Source: Cyanobacteriota bacterium
GTDB lineage: Bacteria; Cyanobacteriota; Cyanobacteriia; Leptolyngbyales; Leptolyngbyaceae
DNA length: 8,908 nt
Assembly: GCA_027482985.1 (NCBI GenBank)
Contig: JAIXVO010000623.1
Coordinates: 1-8,908, forward strand
Reading direction: 5' to 3'
The stretch's first letter is position 1. Every line of letters begins with the position of its first letter. Below, piece after piece: positions 7,030-8,908 of the stretch. Under the pieces are notes generated by a model that saw nothing but the letters and a program-made list of their open reading frames with translations, was not told the origin of the DNA and did no database searches. A program made the translations under genes and the position numbers.

Positions 7030-8391
7030 ATGGCCACCGTCACCACTCCCAAAAAATCTGTTGCAGTGAATCCGCTCAAGCAGAGCCAACCTCTGGGTGC
7101 AGCTTTGGCCTTTTTGGGACTGAAGGGCACGATGCCCCTCTTCCACGGGTCACAAGGTTGTACAGCATTTGCCAAAGTGATGTTAGTCCGGCATTTTCGG
7201 GAGGCGATTCCGCTCTCGACGACGGCGATGACCGAAGTGGCGACGGTGCTGGGCGGCGAAGATAACGTCGAGCAAGCGGTGTTAACGCTGGTGGAAAAAT
7301 CGAAGCCGGAAATTATTGGCCTTTGCACGACGGGACTCACCGAAACGCGTGGCGAAGATATGGACGGGATTCTCAAAAACGTCCGCAAACGCCATCCCGA
7401 ACTTCACGATTTGCCGATTGTGTTTGTCTCCACGCCGGACTTCAAAGGCGCGTTGCAGGACGGTTTCGCGGGTGCCGTTACCAGCATGATGCAGACCTTA
7501 CCGATCGCGGGAGAAACTCGCCCCAATCAGGTCAATATCCTCGTTAGTCCGGCGTTTACACCGGGTGATGTGCAGGAAATTAAGGACATTGTGGAGGCAT
7601 TTGGCTTAGATCCCATCATTGTGCCGGATTTGTCGGCTTCGATTGATGGGCATTTGGCGGATACGCCCAGCGCAGTCACGAGTGGTGGCACGACTTTAGC
7701 CGAATTGCGCGAAATTGGTAGTTCCGTTTACACGCTGGCCTTTGGGGAAAGTATGCGAGCCGCCGCGCAAGTGTTGGACGATCGCTTTAGCATTCCGTTT
7801 GAAGTGTTTCCCAGCCTCACAGGATTGGATGCGGTAGACGAATTCCTTCAGGGATTATCAGATCTGAGTGGGGTGCCGGTGCCCGCCAAATTCCGGCATC
7901 AACGCCAACAATTGCAAGATGCCATGTTAGACACCCATTTCTTCTTTGGGCGCAAGGAAGTGGCACTGGCGATGGAACCCGATTTGCTGTGGGCGATGGT
8001 GCAATTTCTGCGATCGATGGGGTGCACCATTCACACTGCCGTCACCACGACGAAATCGCCCCTGCTCGAACAACTGCCCATTGCCGCTGTCACCATTGGT
8101 GATTTAGAAGATTTCGCCCAGCAATCCGTGGGTGCCGATTTACTCATCACCAACTCCAACGGAGCGGCAATTTCGCGCCAATTACACATTCCCCTCTACC
8201 GGATGGGCTTCCCCATCTTCGATCGCCTGGGCAATGGGCAACGCTGTACCGTCGGCTACCGTGGCACCGTACAACTGTTATTCGAGATTGGCAACATTTT
8301 TCTGGAACGAGACGAAGAAAAGGCACACGCGCAAGTGCATGGCTGGAGGACGCAGAAGGGGGATGGGAAAGTGGTAATGGGTGATGGGTAA
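7030..8391 (+). CDS. nifN: Nitrogenase FeMo-cofactor biosynthesis scaffold subunit NifN
   Basis: NifN is the beta-like partner of NifE in the cofactor-assembly scaffold. The product has 453 residues. NPLKQSQPLGA (residues 14-24) aligns with the first P-cluster cysteine region of NifK but has serine in place of cysteine, as is usual in NifN. C44 (GSQGCTAF) is kept, and LCTTGLTETRGED carries C99. The conserved fold ends near LLFEIGNIFLERDEE (about residues 415-429). The last six residues (VVMGDG, 448-453) and the TAA stop are encoded by the heptamer array at 8371-8434, so the C-terminal tail is repeat-derived and probably dispensable. The ATG at 7030 has no Shine-Dalgarno; the leader is C-rich. 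It is a separate gene, not fused to nifE, 240 nt downstream of it. Confidence 0.97.
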   Translation: MATVTTPKKSVAVNPLKQSQPLGAALAFLGLKGTMPLFHGSQGCTAFAKVMLVRHFREAIPLSTTAMTEVATVLGGEDNVEQAVLTLVEKSKPEIIGLCTTGLTETRGEDMDGILKNVRKRHPELHDLPIVFVSTPDFKGALQDGFAGAVTSMMQTLPIAGETRPNQVNILVSPAFTPGDVQEIKDIVEAFGLDPIIVPDLSASIDGHLADTPSAVTSGGTTLAELREIGSSVYTLAFGESMRAAAQVLDDRFSIPFEVFPSLTGLDAVDEFLQGLSDLSGVPVPAKFRHQRQQLQDAMLDTHFFFGRKEVALAMEPDLLWAMVQFLRSMGCTIHTAVTTTKSPLLEQLPIAAVTIGDLEDFAQQSVGADLLITNSNGAAISRQLHIPLYRMGFPIFDRLGNGQRCTVGYRGTVQLLFEIGNIFLERDEEKAHAQVHGWRTQKGDGKVVMGDG

Positions 8392-8434
8392 TGGGTAATG
8401 GGTGATGGGTAATGGGGGATGGGTAATGGGGGAT
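8371..8434. repeat. G-rich heptamer array overlapping the nifN stop
   Basis: Units of GGGTAAT and GGGTGAT, with two expanded GGGGGAT forms, give eight G-runs (from 8379, 8386, 8393, 8400, 8407, 8414, 8421 and 8428), mostly spaced by four bases (two near the 3' end by as few as two). This is strong G-quadruplex potential on the coding strand. The array supplies the last codons and stop of nifN and ends about 70 nt before nifX. Unlike the other two loci, there is no opposing C-rich array next to it. Confidence 0.93.
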
Positions 8435-8504
8435 AGAGCATTCAAATTCAACCTCCAAACCCCCAACCGCAAAGTTGATGTTTGATTCACACTAGGAGTG
8501 ACCT

Positions 8505-8908
8505 ATGAAAATAGCTTTCACTACAAGCGATAACACTCATATCAATGCTCACTTTGGGTGGGCAAAGAAGATCGATGTTTATGAAATCGATAACCAGGGA
8601 TATGAGTTTGTAGAGACGATTCGATTTGATGGTGACTTGAAGGAAGATGGCAACGAAGACAAGCTGATTCCGAAAGTGAATGCACTCAGCGATTGCACCA
8701 TCGTTTATGTTTCTGCCATTGGGGGCAGTGCAGCGGCGCGGTTAATTAAGCACAAAATTACACCCGTGAAAGCCCGCTCGGAAGAACAAGAGATTTCCGA
8801 AGTTTTGACAGAGCTGGTCAAGACTTTGAATGGCAACCCGCCCCCCTGGTTGCGAAAAGCCTTGCTGACCAAAGAAGCAAGTTTTGAAGATGATCTAGAA
8901 GAAGAGGA
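8505..8908 (+). CDS. nifX: NifX, FeMo-cofactor carrier/assembly protein (3' end outside window)
   Basis: NifX belongs to the dinitrogenase iron-molybdenum cofactor-binding family. It is a small cytoplasmic protein that binds cofactor precursors and passes them between NifB and NifEN. The frame is open for 134 codons to the window edge without a stop. The usual length is about 130-160 residues, so little is missing. It starts MKIAFTTSDNTHINAHFGWAK, with the family motif around NAHFGWA (residues 14-20), then SDCTIVYVSAIGGSAAARL (62-80). The C-terminal extension NPPPWLRKALL and an acidic tail (FEDDLEEE) are typical of cyanobacterial NifX. AGGAG at 8494-8498, 6 nt before the ATG, fixes the start. 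It lies 113 nt after the nifN stop, just beyond the G-rich array. Confidence 0.95.
   Translation, partial: MKIAFTTSDNTHINAHFGWAKKIDVYEIDNQGYEFVETIRFDGDLKEDGNEDKLIPKVNALSDCTIVYVSAIGGSAAARLIKHKITPVKARSEEQEISEVLTELVKTLNGNPPPWLRKALLTKEASFEDDLEEE

Overview
This window is a cyanobacterial molybdenum-nitrogenase (nif) cluster. All of its genes are on the + strand, in the order nifH - nifD - nifK - a small Mo-nitrogenase C-terminal-like gene - nifE - nifN - nifX; nifX is cut by the window edge. The cyanobacterial origin is inferred from three things: the protein sequences (for example the NifE and NifN N-termini and the small gene after nifK), three copies of the HIP1 octamer GCGATCGC (305, 3008, 6341), and spacers filled with the short heptameric and palindromic repeats typical of filamentous cyanobacteria. 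I cannot tell from this window whether the organism forms heterocysts.

Layout. Positions 1-257 are two opposed heptamer repeat arrays (GGGTAAT-type, then ATTACCA/ACTACCC-type). Positions 258-426 are the nifH leader. nifH (427-1320), nifD (1507-2994) and nifK (3080-4618) encode the Fe protein and both MoFe-protein subunits, with every metal-ligand residue I could check in place. A 101-residue gene (4724-5029) follows. Positions 5030-5394 are a gene-free, repeat-rich spacer that could hold a second promoter. nifE (5395-6789) and nifN (7030-8391) encode the FeMo-cofactor assembly scaffold and are separate genes, not fused. nifX (8505 onward) encodes a cofactor-carrier protein.

How the genes work together. 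NifEN matures the cofactor precursor with NifX as a small carrier. NifDK receives the finished FeMo-co and reduces N2 with electrons from the NifH dimer, which also acts in cofactor and P-cluster maturation.

The gene content is a known system and I see no new enzyme set. The unusual part is the spacers. Each of the five large genes is followed within about 13 nt of its stop codon (or, for nifN, overlapped) by a repeat element, and four of these five elements can fold into a hairpin; each is of a different family or arrangement. The heptamer array at the end of nifN supplies its last six codons and its stop, and carries eight regularly spaced G-runs between nifN and nifX. nifH, nifD, nifK and nifX have clear Shine-Dalgarno sequences, whereas nifE and nifN are preceded by pyrimidine-rich repeats without one. 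These patterns could set the relative expression of structural and assembly genes, but that is inference.
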